Under the pieces are notes generated by a model that saw nothing but the letters and a program-made list of their open reading frames with translations, ran no database searches and had not been told where the DNA came from. DNA of 11,102 nt from Alphaproteobacteria bacterium (lineage in GTDB: Bacteria > Pseudomonadota > Alphaproteobacteria > M2410): contig JAJFIN010000055.1 of the NCBI GenBank assembly GCA_021774955.1, positions 1-11,102 of the forward strand, in the 5' to 3' direction. Below, piece after piece: positions 5,441 to 11,102 of this stretch. The translations under genes and the position numbers were made by a program. Each line of letters begins with the position of its first letter. The first letter of the stretch is position 1.

Positions 5441-6586
5441 TTAAACAACCTGCTTTACCTCGGTGAGAAAACCATCGATTTCGCTGTTTAGAACGTTCGC
5501 CTGCATGGCCAGCTCACTGGCTGCTGTGAGGACTTCTTCGGCGGCACTTTTCGATTCTTCTGCCGCCTGATTAACCTCCACCATGTCGCTTGTGACCGCC
5601 ATTGTTCCGGTGGCCGCCTGCCCGGCATTGAGCGCGATCTGCGCCGTTGCTGCACCCTGCTGTTCCACAGCTGTGGCGATGAAGGTTGAAATTTCGGTAA
5701 TCTGGCTCATCGTTGTACCGGCGCCATCAATAGCGTCTACCACATTCTCCGTCACGGACTGAATGGAGGTAATTTGAGTGCTAATTTCTTCGGTCGCTTT
5801 TGCTGTTTGGCTGGCTAGATTCTTGACCTCAGACGCCACAACGGCAAAACCCTTGCCGGCCTCGCCGGCGCGTGCCGCTTCAATCGTTGCGTTCAGTGCC
5901 AGGAGGTTTGTTTGTGCCGCGATATCAGTGATCAACTCGATGACTTCACCGATTTTATCTGAGGCTTCGACGAGCTTTTCTGTTTCAGCGCTGGTATTGC
6001 GCACTTGATCGACGGCACTCGCAATTGTGTCTTTTGACTGGATCACTTGTTGACTGATCTCATTTACCGTGTTGGAAAGTTCCTCCGCCGACGCGGATAC
6101 GGTCTTCACATTTTCTGCCGCCTCTTCAGCGGCCTCTGTAACCCCCGCCGATTGCTCACTTGTCGATATTGCTGTCGCCTGCATGGAATGCGCTGAAGCT
6201 TCTAGCTCCGTTGCCGCTGAGGCGACAGTATCGACAACACCATTCATGGTTGTTTGGAACTGCATTACGACCGACGAGAATTCACTAACCTGATCTTCCA
6301 TAGTCTGGGCGGCGGCGTTGATGGTTAGAGTGGCATTTCGAAAAGCACCGACCATACCTTTCTCAGCGATCCGCCGAAAATACTTTCTTTGGCCGACATA
6401 TTCCATGCACGCCATCGATTCCCGAACATACGCATCAGTGCGATCGATCATATTGTTGATGGTGTTGTAGAGATCTGCGTATTTGTCCGCCGGATTGATA
6501 TCGGTAATCCGTGCTTCAAAATCACCAGCGGCGACGGCTTTGCATACGTCTATTGCTTTAACGGTGGGGTCAGAACGTTTAAACAT
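5441..6586 (-). CDS. methyl-accepting chemotaxis protein, soluble (no membrane segment)
   Basis: The 381-residue chemoreceptor begins at the ATG at 6584-6586, after CAGGAA. The frame stays open up to 6697, but those extra codons look non-coding and overlap the PAS gene. Residues 1-95 form a short helical, HAMP-like input region (AVAAGDFEARI at 17-27, LYNTINNMIDR at 39-49). Residues about 100-375 are the long coiled-coil signalling domain with methylation-type Ala/Glu/Ser/Thr heptads. The hairpin tip that contacts CheA and CheW is at about 218-254 (DIAAQTNLLALNATIEAARA, then GKGFAVVASEV). No hydrophobic transmembrane stretch, no periplasmic domain and no C-terminal CheR-tethering pentapeptide (it ends EVKQVV) are seen, so it is predicted cytosolic. 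It follows the PAS-only gene by 58 bases on the same strand, so that protein is its likely input module. It should modulate CheA in taxis or a related pathway. Confidence 0.95.
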   Translation of the reverse strand: MFKRSDPTVKAIDVCKAVAAGDFEARITDINPADKYADLYNTINNMIDRTDAYVRESMACMEYVGQRKYFRRIAEKGMVGAFRNATLTINAAAQTMEDQVSEFSSVVMQFQTTMNGVVDTVASAATELEASAHSMQATAISTSEQSAGVTEAAEEAAENVKTVSASAEELSNTVNEISQQVIQSKDTIASAVDQVRNTSAETEKLVEASDKIGEVIELITDIAAQTNLLALNATIEAARAGEAGKGFAVVASEVKNLASQTAKATEEISTQITSIQSVTENVVDAIDGAGTTMSQITEISTFIATAVEQQGAATAQIALNAGQAATGTMAVTSDMVEVNQAAEESKSAAEEVLTAASELAMQANVLNSEIDGFLTEVKQVV

Positions 6587-6644
6587 GATAACAGATTCCT
6601 GTTTCGATGGCTTAGTCTGCCAGGATGATTGTTGGGCCTCGTTG

Positions 6645-7178
6645 TTATGCCGCTTGAAGTTTGGCAATAAACTCATCGTACGCCATGCCGCTTTCATTTA
6701 GGACTTCTACCAAAGTACCGAAGGCTGCATGCATACCTTCCTTTGAATTGGCATGGCTTTTCTCCTCCGCGAGTAAGGATTGATAAAGCGGAATAATCTT
6801 AGTACTGATAATATCGCGATCTGGAACACGGCGGTTAGAATGATAACCAACCACCTGTTGGTTTTTATCAAAGCTGGGCGTTACATGGGCCAACACCCAA
6901 TAGTGATCGCCGTTCTTGGCGCGATTATTCACATAAGCAAAAATTTCTTGGCCTGCTTGGATTGTATCCCAAAGAAGCTTGAAAACGCAGCGCGGCATGT
7001 CCGGATGGCGGATGACGCTGTGAGGGTGTCCAAGAATTTCATTTTCGGTGTAGCCACTCACTCTCAAAAACACGTCGTTACAGTAAGTGAGGTGGCCTTT
7101 TAGATTGGTCTTGCTGACAATGATCTCATTGTCACCGAAGCAAACCTCGGTACCCGTTAAGGAGATATTTTGCGCCAT
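6645..7178 (-). CDS. Aer-like PAS domain protein (stand-alone sensor)
   Basis: The 177-residue protein has one PAS domain (about 18-120) and a helical C-terminal tail (about 121-177) with no output domain. The PAS is of the Aer type: NDVFLRVSGY (34-43), RHPDMPRCVFKLLW (57-70) and NRAKNGDHYWV (85-95). In E. coli Aer the equivalent RHPD region is needed for FAD binding, so this protein probably binds FAD and reports redox or oxygen state. There is no signal or membrane segment. The ATG at 7178 follows a G-rich site (CGGGGG). The stop is at 6645, and the chemoreceptor gene starts 58 bases later on the same strand, suggesting an operon in which the two proteins act together as a split energy-taxis receptor. 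This resembles CetB (PAS-only) and CetA of Campylobacter. Family recognition is firm; partnership and cofactor are inferred. Confidence 0.93.
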   Translation of the reverse strand: MAQNISLTGTEVCFGDNEIIVSKTNLKGHLTYCNDVFLRVSGYTENEILGHPHSVIRHPDMPRCVFKLLWDTIQAGQEIFAYVNNRAKNGDHYWVLAHVTPSFDKNQQVVGYHSNRRVPDRDIISTKIIPLYQSLLAEEKSHANSKEGMHAAFGTLVEVLNESGMAYDEFIAKLQAA

Positions 7179-7203
7179 CGTCGAACCCCCGACTCTGCAG
7201 CGT

Positions 7204-7229
7204 TTATCCCCTCGACAACAACTTATTTA
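7204..7229 (-). promoter_or_regulatory. possible flagellar-type (sigma-28-like) promoter before the PAS gene
   Basis: On the minus strand TAAA (7229-7226) and GGGGATAA (7211-7204) are separated by 14 bases, near the sigma-28 pattern TAAA-N15-GCCGATAA with six of eight -10 bases matching. It would start transcription close to 7197, just ahead of the PAS start at 7178. The spacer is one base short and not every alphaproteobacterium has sigma-28, so this is tentative. Confidence 0.22.
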
Positions 7230-7389
7230 GTTTCAATACTACACTTAAGGTTAATCTCCAGTGAATACTACGCGAGTCTTTGGTTTTCTGCATAATCATT
7301 TGGGTTTGATTTACACATCCTGTTTCCATTTAACGAGGCGGCGCATCATCGGTGGATACTTGGACAATCGCTGCAGCCTGTTTTCGCTC

Positions 7390-7404
7390 GTTGCCAAGGG
7401 CAAC
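7390..7404 (+). repeat. small hairpin in the amidohydrolase leader
   Basis: GTTGCC (7390-7395) and GGCAAC (7399-7404) form a 6-bp stem with a 3-base loop about 45 bases before the amidohydrolase ATG. The rest of the 269-base divergent region between the PAS gene and this gene shows no other clear structure. Confidence 0.3.
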
Positions 7405-7447
7405 CAAAGGGAACTAATCTTGACCGTAAAAAGGAAGGAAATTTGCC

Positions 7448-8614
7448 ATGACTTATGTTGAAGGCCGGAAAGTCCACGATGCCGATAGCCATTTGATGGA
7501 AATGGGCGATTGTCTCGATCCTTATTTCGAAGCAAAGCTGCTCACGCGTTTTCACGACTTTCCTTTGGTGCGGAAAAAAATTGGCGATGGTCAATGGATG
7601 GAGAAGGCGCGGGAAAAGCAAGCCGACGAAACTTTCCGTTCAGGCTTTAGCTCTGACATTATGCTGCGCAAAAACTATGACGCCCACGGTGCTTTTCTCG
7701 TAGCGGACCGACCGGCCGCACTCGACAGTCTTGGTTTTGCCAGTCAGTTGGTGTTCACGACCTTTTGCCTCGGTAATATTGGGCTCGATCAAAGCGGCGA
7801 TATGGAGCTGTGCTACGGCGCGGCGGAAGCGCATAACCGGATGATGACAGATTTTTGCTCGAGCGATAGGCGCCTACTGGCGACCGCCTATGTGCCGCTT
7901 GAAGATTTTGACCGCACGGAAGCAACCGCAAAGGCTGCCATCGCGTCCGGTGCGAAAGCACTCCTCATTCCCTCCATTTGCCCAAAGGCGCACGGGCCGA
8001 GCCACGTCGCGCTCGATCCCCTTTGGGCCATGGCGCAGGAAGCGGGCTTGCCGATCCTGTTTCATGTCGGCGGCGAAGAAAAACTCAATCCCGTCTACAA
8101 AGAAAACGGCTTGCCGCCGGTGCCCGACTTTCACGGCGGCGACGATAATTTCACCTCGGTGAGTTATATGCCGATCCCCAACTCGGCCATGCAAACCTTG
8201 GCGACACTCATTTTCGATGGCGTGTTCGACCGTTTCCCCGCACTCAAATGGGGCGCGATTGAGCTTGGCGCCTCTTGGCTGCCGGGCTGGATGCGGGCCA
8301 TGGATTCAGCCGCCCACGCCTTTACCCGGAATGAAGAACGGTTGCGGAAGCTGTCGGCCAAACCCTCTGAAATTGTTAAGCGCCAGTTGCGCGTCACGCC
8401 TTACCCGCACGAGGATGTCGGCTGGATCGTTGCCAATGCCGGGGAGGAGGTGTGTCTGTTTTCTTCAGATTATCCGCATGTGGAAGGCGGCCGAAACCCG
8501 CTGAAGCGTTTTGACACTTCGCTTGAAGGCAGCCCGCAAAAAGCCATTGATGGTTTCTATGCAGATAATTTTGTTGATATGATGGGCAATGGACTGCCGA
8601 GTGAACTGCAATAA
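7448..8614 (+). CDS. amidohydrolase family 2 protein (metal-dependent hydrolase/decarboxylase-like)
   Basis: The 388-residue cytosolic protein has the TIM-barrel amidohydrolase_2 fold, a family that includes aminocarboxymuconate-semialdehyde and gamma-resorcylate decarboxylases and various hydrolases. N-terminal HDADSHLME (10-18) carries the metal-binding D-x-H (Asp13, His15). Further likely ligands and pocket elements are FHVGGEE (205-211, His206), FDRFPALKWGAIELGASWLP (260-279, Glu272) and SSDYPHVEGG (339-348, Asp341). Length is usual. The ATG at 7448 follows AAGGAAGGA (7431-7439). It is divergent from the PAS gene and followed after 39 bases by an exported NTF2-like gene, probably in one operon. 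The substrate cannot be assigned from the sequence. Confidence 0.92.
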   Translation: MTYVEGRKVHDADSHLMEMGDCLDPYFEAKLLTRFHDFPLVRKKIGDGQWMEKAREKQADETFRSGFSSDIMLRKNYDAHGAFLVADRPAALDSLGFASQLVFTTFCLGNIGLDQSGDMELCYGAAEAHNRMMTDFCSSDRRLLATAYVPLEDFDRTEATAKAAIASGAKALLIPSICPKAHGPSHVALDPLWAMAQEAGLPILFHVGGEEKLNPVYKENGLPPVPDFHGGDDNFTSVSYMPIPNSAMQTLATLIFDGVFDRFPALKWGAIELGASWLPGWMRAMDSAAHAFTRNEERLRKLSAKPSEIVKRQLRVTPYPHEDVGWIVANAGEEVCLFSSDYPHVEGGRNPLKRFDTSLEGSPQKAIDGFYADNFVDMMGNGLPSELQ

Positions 8615-8642
8615 GCTCCGCTAATATGCATGAACTATTTCG

Positions 8643-8648
8643 AAGGAG
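8643..8648 (+). promoter_or_regulatory. ribosome binding site deciding the NTF2-like gene start
   Basis: AAGGAG lies five bases before the ATG at 8654. It shows that translation begins there, directly at the signal peptide, and not at the in-frame ATG at 8630. Confidence 0.8.
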
Positions 8649-8653
8649 AAACC

Positions 8654-9118
8654 ATGTCTTTTAAGAAAGTACTATTTGCCGTTTTTGTCTCGGCCGCTCT
8701 TACCTCAACACCCGCATGGGCTGGGTCTGTCGAAGACGAACTCATGGCCGTCGATCGCGCCTTTAACAAGATGGCGCAGGAAGTAGGTGTTGGTGAAGCC
8801 TTCATTCACTACCTGTCGAGCGATGTGCGGCTTTTGTCCGAGGGTGGCCAGCCGGTTCTCGGTCATGCCGCCATGGCCGAAGCGATGGCTGGTTTTCCAG
8901 CCAGTGTCACCCTTGAATGGGACCCGGTCGAAGCCGTGGCGTCATCGAGCGGCGATATGGGATTTACCTGGGGACGCTTTATCCGTACCCATACCGATGA
9001 AGAAGGCAATGTTCATACCTCCCACGGCAAATATTTGTCAGTTTGGCAGAAACAGGAAGATGGTAGCTGGAAGGCTTCGGTTGATATCGGTAATGGCAAT
9101 CCGGCACCGGAGGAGTGA
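8654..9118 (+). CDS. exported NTF2-like (DUF4440/SnoaL-type) protein
   Basis: The 154-residue product starts with a clear signal peptide (MSFKKVLFAVFVSAALTS, then TPAWAG), with likely cleavage after Ala23 in the motif AWA. The mature part is one NTF2-like alpha+beta cone: helix VEDELMAVDRAFNKMAQEVG (26-45), AFIHYLSSDVRLLSEGG (49-65), and the C-terminal strands GFTWGRFIRTH (103-113) and YLSVWQKQEDGSWKASVDIG (127-146). This is the YybH/DUF4440 pattern. These folds bind small molecules in a pocket, some as enzymes and many of unknown role. It is probably periplasmic. It sits 39 bases after the amidohydrolase gene on the same strand and is likely co-transcribed, though the partner enzyme is cytosolic. 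A function cannot be given. Confidence 0.88.
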   Translation: MSFKKVLFAVFVSAALTSTPAWAGSVEDELMAVDRAFNKMAQEVGVGEAFIHYLSSDVRLLSEGGQPVLGHAAMAEAMAGFPASVTLEWDPVEAVASSSGDMGFTWGRFIRTHTDEEGNVHTSHGKYLSVWQKQEDGSWKASVDIGNGNPAPEE

Positions 9119-9170
9119 CAGAGCTCTTTACCTGCTGTGACCCTAATCTGGCTTTCAACTTACGGAATTG

Positions 9171-10217
9171 TTACGCGGCAACATGGCACTCGACCCGGTC
9201 CCGCCCACGTTGCTTGGCGACATAAAGCATCGCGTCGGCACGTTGCAAGGCGTCTTCCAGCGTCTCGCGATCTGGAAAACATTCTGTCACGCCGATGCTA
9301 ACCGTGATCCGCCATGGCTTGATGCTATTTTCAATGCATATAGTCGACAGCTGCTCTCGGAGACGGTCGGCCAGGACGCGTGCACTCGAAACATCCGTAT
9401 GCGGTATTAGAATGGTAAATTCTTCGCCGCCCATGCGCCCAAAAACGTCATGAGTACGGAGCGAAGAATTGATACAGTCGACAATAGCCTTTAACGCATC
9501 GTCCCCAGCCGAATGGCCAAGCGTGTCATTTAGATGCTTGAAATGATCGACATCGATTGCCAGTAGCGAAAGCGGAATCCCGTAGCGCTTGGCACGGTGC
9601 CATTCCTTCTCACCAAACTCAAAAAATGCACGCCGATTGGGTGCATTTGTCAACGGGTCTGTCATTGCAAGATGACGCAGTTCCTGAGAGTGTGCCTCCT
9701 GCTCTAGCAGCTCTTTCACCGCTTGTTGGCCTGCAAGCCGAACCTCAAACTGTTCCGTGACCATTGTTGCAAGCTGCGTAAGAAGCTGCAGCTGATCATC
9801 AGAAAATGCCCGCGGTTTGCGATCAATGACACAAAGCGTGCCGAGGTTGTGACCATCGGGGCTCTGAAGAGGCGCGCCAGCGTAGAATTTGATCTTCGGA
9901 TCGCCAGTAACCAGAGGGTTGTTGACAAAACGCGCATCCGCGGTCGCGTCTGGAACCAGAAGCGGCCCAAAACCGCAGATCGCATGGGCGCAGAACGCGA
10001 CTTCCCTGGACGTTTCTGCAACGTCGAGCCCCTGCCTGGACAAGAACCATTGCCGGTCACGGTCAATCAACGAAACTAAAGCAATCGGAACATCCAACAT
10101 TTGGACCGCAAGGCGCGTGATCTTGTCGAATGCTTCTTCGGCTGGCGTATCCAGCACCTTGTATCGATCAAGGGCCTTGAGCCGCTCTTCCTCATCGGTG
10201 GGTATAGGGATAGTCAT
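9171..10217 (-). CDS. GAF-GGDEF diguanylate cyclase
   Basis: This enzyme would make cyclic di-GMP from two GTP as a dimer. The 348-residue product has a short N-terminal helix (ERLKALDRYKVLDTPAEEAF, 11-30), a GAF sensor domain (about 30-160, with REVAFCAHAICG at 71-82 and YAGAPL at 112-117), a coiled linker (160-185) and a GGDEF domain (about 186-348). The active-site motif is intact as GGEEF (263-267), metal-binding IDVDHFKHLND is at 221-231, and an inhibitory I-site RTHD (254-257) lies five residues before GGEEF, so product inhibition is expected. The usual LTGLPNRR reads LTNAPNRR. There is no membrane segment, so it is cytosolic. I chose the ATG at 10217; a TTG at 10229 would add four residues, and neither has a good Shine-Dalgarno sequence. 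It converges with the NTF2-like gene. The GAF ligand is unknown. Confidence 0.95.
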   Translation of the reverse strand: MTIPIPTDEEERLKALDRYKVLDTPAEEAFDKITRLAVQMLDVPIALVSLIDRDRQWFLSRQGLDVAETSREVAFCAHAICGFGPLLVPDATADARFVNNPLVTGDPKIKFYAGAPLQSPDGHNLGTLCVIDRKPRAFSDDQLQLLTQLATMVTEQFEVRLAGQQAVKELLEQEAHSQELRHLAMTDPLTNAPNRRAFFEFGEKEWHRAKRYGIPLSLLAIDVDHFKHLNDTLGHSAGDDALKAIVDCINSSLRTHDVFGRMGGEEFTILIPHTDVSSARVLADRLREQLSTICIENSIKPWRITVSIGVTECFPDRETLEDALQRADAMLYVAKQRGRDRVECHVAA

Positions 10218-10529
10218 TAAAGGATTCAAACCTGGTCGAGACGCACCTTAGCCGAGACTATTCAGCCACGAAATGATGTACTTGGTCTTAATAGAATGAG
10301 TGGTTGCGGCATCTACCGAATAAACCGCATCGCTGTGCACTGACTAAGTTAGAGTATATAATATTTAGTTCTCTAGCGTTGTATTATTTGACATACCAAT
10401 CCAGGCCTACTTTCATATCTAAGGAAGTTGGATTATTTTTTCACCTGAAACTTGATGAAGGTCTGTCCCGAATGACAGAATCAATGAAAAAGGCGAGGCC
10501 CCGATGCCTGAGTGTATCGTGAATCCGGT
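10218..10529. other. AT-rich intergenic region without a supported gene
   Basis: This stretch separates the start of the cyclase gene from the end of the oxidoreductase gene. It is richer in A and T than its surroundings, especially 10345-10440. A plus-strand promoter-like pair, TTGACA (10388-10393) and TTTCAT (10411-10416) with a 17-bp spacer, is present. Downstream lies a small hairpin, TCTGTC (10462-10467) with GACAGA (10474-10479). A 72-codon reading frame at 10304-10522 has no recognisable features and no binding site, and I do not call it. A small RNA is possible but unproven. Confidence 0.4.
10388..10416 (+). promoter_or_regulatory. promoter-like element in the intergenic region
   Basis: TTGACA, a perfect -35, is followed at 17 bp by TTTCAT, a four-of-six match to the -10. 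No coding gene lies downstream on this strand; transcription would run into the 3' end of the oxidoreductase gene. Confidence 0.28.
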
Positions 10530-11102
10530 CTAAACCTTCCGCCAGCGGAAGTCTTTGAGGATTTCTCGTGAGGCGTTGTGGCCGGGGGCGCCGGTGACGC
10601 CGCCGCCGGGATGGGTGCCGGAGCCACACATGTAGAGCGCTTTGATGGGGGTGCGATGGTCGGCGAAACCGATCATCGGCCGGGCCGAAAACATTTGATC
10701 GAGGCTCAAGCGGCCGTGGAAAATGTCGCCGCCAATGAGGCCGAACTTTCGCTCCAGATCGAGCGGTGAGTGGATTTGGCGGGCAATCACCGACGCTTTG
10801 AAGTTTGGTGCGTGTTTGTTCACCGTCTCGATGACGGTGTCGGCAGCTTCGTCACGGACCTCGTCCCAGGAACGGCCGCCAGGCAGCTCCGGCGCAAATT
10901 GCTGACAGAACAGGCTCGCGACGTGATGGCCTTCGGGGGCCAAGGTTTTATCAAGCGTTGACGGGATCAGCATTTCAACAATTGGCTGCTTCGACCAGCC
11001 GTGTTGGCGCGCATCGGTATAAGCGCGGTCCAGGTAATCCACGGTCGGGCCGATGACGATACCGGCGGTGTGAAAATCTTGCTCACCGCCCACGCCGGGC
11101 CG
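10530..11102 (-). CDS. phytoene dehydrogenase-like FAD-dependent oxidoreductase (C-terminal part, 5' end outside window)
   Basis: About 190 C-terminal residues of a flavin-dependent oxidoreductase of the COG1233 type (phytoene desaturase / PYROXD2-like) are present. The frame is open through the window edge (first visible residues RPGVGGEQDFHTAG), and the N-terminal FAD-binding Rossmann motif lies outside. Recognisable blocks are LDLERKFGLIGGDIFHGRLS (with the GGDIFHG typical of this group) and, near the end, ALYMCGSGTHPGGGVTGAPG, the C-terminal FAD-contacting strand and loop, then HNASREIL. These are PYROXD2-like rather than true carotenoid desaturase features, so a carotenoid role should not be assumed; the substrate is unknown. 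The stop is at 10530. Confidence 0.92.
   Translation of the reverse strand, partial: RPGVGGEQDFHTAGIVIGPTVDYLDRAYTDARQHGWSKQPIVEMLIPSTLDKTLAPEGHHVASLFCQQFAPELPGGRSWDEVRDEAADTVIETVNKHAPNFKASVIARQIHSPLDLERKFGLIGGDIFHGRLSLDQMFSARPMIGFADHRTPIKALYMCGSGTHPGGGVTGAPGHNASREILKDFRWRKV

Noticed and set aside
6587..6697. N-terminal extension of the chemoreceptor to 6697
   Set aside because: The 37 extra residues do not look like a chemoreceptor N-terminus and overlap the PAS gene. The ATG at 6586 with CAGGAA upstream fits better.
7261..7461. 66-codon frame starting with GTG in the PAS/amidohydrolase divergent region
   Set aside because: It overlaps the amidohydrolase start, has no ribosome binding site and no recognisable sequence.
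9119..9130. Short AGAGCTCT palindrome between the NTF2-like and cyclase genes
   Set aside because: An eight-base palindrome is expected by chance and has no terminator context.
9585..9610. TGGCAC-containing stretch resembling a sigma-54 -24 element
   Set aside because: No GC/TTGC -12 element follows at the required spacing, and it lies inside the cyclase coding sequence.
10304..10522. 72-codon frame in the AT-rich intergenic region
   Set aside because: No Shine-Dalgarno sequence, no recognisable domain, and the hydrophobic middle stretch reflects local AT richness.

Overview
The window reads as an ordinary chromosomal stretch of a free-living, probably aquatic or soil alphaproteobacterium. 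The clues are the RpoN type, a stand-alone Aer-like PAS protein next to a soluble chemoreceptor (a pairing I associate with Rhodospirillales-like genomes), a Cupin_6-type AraC regulator and an ArsR/AHSA1 pair. The taxonomic call is an inference from protein style and has not been tested by search. No rRNA, tRNA, CRISPR array, insertion sequence or phage gene is visible.

Layout. (1) 1-888: C-terminal part of sigma-54 (rpoN), cut by the window edge. It is followed by msrA (979-1518), not by the hpf/ptsN genes that commonly follow rpoN. (2) 1515-2129, minus: a small membrane-anchored protein related to phosphoribosyltransferases, whose stop codon overlaps that of msrA. (3) 2231-3812: a divergent pair, an AraC-type regulator (minus) and a secreted single-domain cupin (plus). 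The region between them carries a direct repeat with 21-bp period, and a good hairpin terminator follows the cupin gene. (4) 3913-4784: a divergent ArsR-type regulator and an AHSA1/SRPBCC protein, with a perfect inverted repeat between them. (5) 4889-5317, minus: a GNAT acetyltransferase preceded by a striking perfect 26-bp palindrome. (6) 5441-7178, minus: a two-gene sensory unit, an Aer-like PAS-only protein followed by a chemoreceptor with no membrane segment. (7) 7448-9118, plus: an amidohydrolase_2 enzyme and an exported NTF2-like protein, probably one operon. (8) 9171-10217, minus: a GAF-GGDEF diguanylate cyclase. (9) 10218-10529: an AT-rich stretch without a supported gene. (10) 10530-11102, minus: the C-terminal part of a phytoene-dehydrogenase-like FAD oxidoreductase.

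The genes do not form one pathway. The window is a series of one- and two-gene units, several of them signalling or regulatory: sigma-54, AraC, ArsR, energy taxis and c-di-GMP. The most interesting unit is the split PAS/chemoreceptor pair, which resembles the bipartite CetA/CetB energy-taxis system but appears fully cytosolic. Next come the phosphoribosyltransferase-like protein with a degenerate PRPP loop and the palindromic intergenic structure at 5371-5435.
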